Of a DNA stretch of 15,953 nucleotides, positions 15,009-15,953 are shown piece by piece. The notes under the pieces were generated by a model, which saw only the letters and a list, made by a program, of their open reading frames with translations, was not told where the DNA came from and ran no database searches. The DNA lies in assembly GCF_002479325.1 (NCBI RefSeq), contig NZ_DLMO01000114.1, positions 1-15,953 of the forward strand, in the 5' to 3' direction. Every line of letters begins with the position of its first letter. Position 1 is the stretch's first letter. A program made the position numbers and the translations under genes. This DNA comes from Brevundimonas sp. UBA7534 (GTDB lineage: Bacteria; Pseudomonadota; Alphaproteobacteria; Caulobacterales; Caulobacteraceae).

Positions 15009-15953
15009 TGGCGGCGTTCGACTATGTGGCCGTTGACGGCGCGGGTCACACGGTCTCCGGCGCCCTGGACGCCGCCGATGAGGCCGCCGCGCGGGGTCTG
15101 CTGGGGCGTCGCCGCCTGATGCCGCTGGAGGTCACGCCGGCCCGCATGGCGGCGCGGGCGGATCGTCCGGCGCGGTCCGGCGGTCGGTTGTCGGCCAAGG
15201 CCCTGGCCCTGACCACGCGCCAACTGGCCACGCTGGTTTCCGTCTCTCCGCTGGAGGAGGCGTTGCGGACCCTTGCGCTTCAGGCCGACCGGCCGATGGT
15301 TCGACGTGTGCTGCAAGGCGTTCACGCCGGCGTTCTGGAAGGCCGTACCCTGGCCGACGCCATGGGCCAGCAGGGCCGGGCCTTTCCGCCGCTGTATCGC
15401 GCCATGGTCTTGGCCGGAGAGCGGTCGGGGACCCTGCAGCCGATCCTGGAGCGGCTGGCCGACGACATGGAACGCGACCAGCAGGTGCGCGGCAAGGTCG
15501 TCACCGCTCTGGTCTATCCCGCCGTGCTGGCGGTCGTCGCGCTGGGCGTGGTGACGGCGCTGATGGTTTTCGTCGTGCCCAAGGTGGTCGATCAGTTCGA
15601 CAGCATGAACCAGACCCTGCCGCTGCTGACGCGACTGGTCATCGGGCTGTCTGACGGGATGCGCCAATGGGGCTGGCTGATCGCGCTGGCGGTCGCGGGC
15701 CTGATCGCGGGCGGCGTCATGGCCCTGAGGAATCCCGGCCTTCGCCTGCGCTTCGACCGCTGGCGACTGCGCGCGCCCCTGGTCGGGCGGCTGACCCGCG
15801 ATCTGCACGGGGCCAAGATGGCCCGCACCCTGTCGACCATGATCGCCGCCGGCCTGCCGGTGCTGGAAGGGCTGACCATCACGGCCCGCACCGTGTCGAA
15901 CCATGCGCTGCGTCAGGCGACCGACAGCATGGCCGAGGCGGTGCGCGAGGGCG
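15008..15953 (+). CDS. gspF: type II secretion platform protein GspF, 3' end beyond the window
   Basis: Polytopic inner-membrane platform protein that contacts GspE and GspL. The first 315 residues are present and the frame is open to the edge; the family is usually near 400 residues, so roughly 90 are missing. The N-terminus MAAFDYVAVDGAGHTVSGALDA is typical. The first GspF domain (about 70-190) has RQLATLVSVSPLEEALRTLA and AGERSGTLQPILERLAD. TM helices are at about 168-190 and 221-240. The second domain begins near 270 (KMARTLSTMIAAGLPVLEGL). In the first domain the 'LATLV...PLEEAL' loop reads SVS, one residue shorter than the second domain's AAGLPV. It starts at ATG 15008-15010, overlapping the gspE stop. 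The pseudopilin and gspL/M genes would be expected just outside. Confidence 0.95.
   Translation, partial: MAAFDYVAVDGAGHTVSGALDAADEAAARGLLGRRRLMPLEVTPARMAARADRPARSGGRLSAKALALTTRQLATLVSVSPLEEALRTLALQADRPMVRRVLQGVHAGVLEGRTLADAMGQQGRAFPPLYRAMVLAGERSGTLQPILERLADDMERDQQVRGKVVTALVYPAVLAVVALGVVTALMVFVVPKVVDQFDSMNQTLPLLTRLVIGLSDGMRQWGWLIALAVAGLIAGGVMALRNPGLRLRFDRWRLRAPLVGRLTRDLHGAKMARTLSTMIAAGLPVLEGLTITARTVSNHALRQATDSMAEAVREG

Noticed and set aside
13404..15904. Long minus-strand frames opposite gspE and gspF
   Set aside because: They encode low-complexity Arg/Gln/Gly/His-rich sequences opposite genes with complete ATPase and GspF motifs.
1..15953. CRISPR arrays, insertion sequences, phage genes, integration sites
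   Set aside because: No regularly spaced direct repeats, transposase-like proteins or terminal inverted repeats were seen. The 3' end of the tRNA is not duplicated elsewhere in the window as far as I could read.

Overview
The window is a very GC-rich stretch of an alphaproteobacterial chromosome, most likely from the Caulobacterales (Brevundimonas/Caulobacter relatives). Four things point there: a tRNA-His with discriminator base A73 (the alphaproteobacterial form), sigma-73-like promoter motifs (TTGACGS - 14 nt - GCTA...), an enlarged NAD+-dependent DNA ligase, and a surface-lipoprotein / TonB-receptor / type II secretion layout that resembles the elpS region described in Caulobacter crescentus. 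The genus is inferred from these features and was not tested by any search.

Layout, left to right. The 3' part of a tRNA-His gene (1-70) is followed by an aldo/keto reductase (181-1167, +). A shared bidirectional terminator (1187-1221) separates it from a convergent secreted DUF2147 protein (1242-1664, -), which lies downstream of ligA (1791-4118, -). Divergent from ligA is a two-gene unit: an M28-family metallopeptidase lipoprotein (4235-5203, +), coupled by an ATGA overlap to a small lipoprotein of unknown function (5200-5697, +). A 43-residue single-helix membrane protein runs the opposite way (5694-5825, -), and its stop codon overlaps that of the small lipoprotein.

After a 274-nt non-coding regulatory stretch comes the accessory part of the window. 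A glycine-rich, beta-helix-like surface lipoprotein gene (6100-7629, +) is interrupted by a single in-frame TAG at 6823-6825. A perfect 13-bp hairpin and then a TonB-dependent receptor (7715-10354, +) follow. Beyond overlapping terminator-like hairpins, a translationally coupled type II secretion operon begins: gspC, gspD, gspE and the start of gspF, which runs off the window at 15953.

Functionally, the right two thirds look like a surface nutrient-acquisition and secretion module. It holds a surface lipoprotein, an outer-membrane receptor, and the inner-membrane, ATPase and secretin parts of a T2SS. In C. crescentus a T2SS locus lies next to elpS, a phosphate-starvation lipoprotein released from the cell surface in a T2SS-dependent way. 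The lipoprotein here is the obvious candidate for its counterpart. The main anomaly is that it carries a nonsense codon in an otherwise intact reading frame. The most overlooked gene is the 43-residue membrane protein at 5694-5825.
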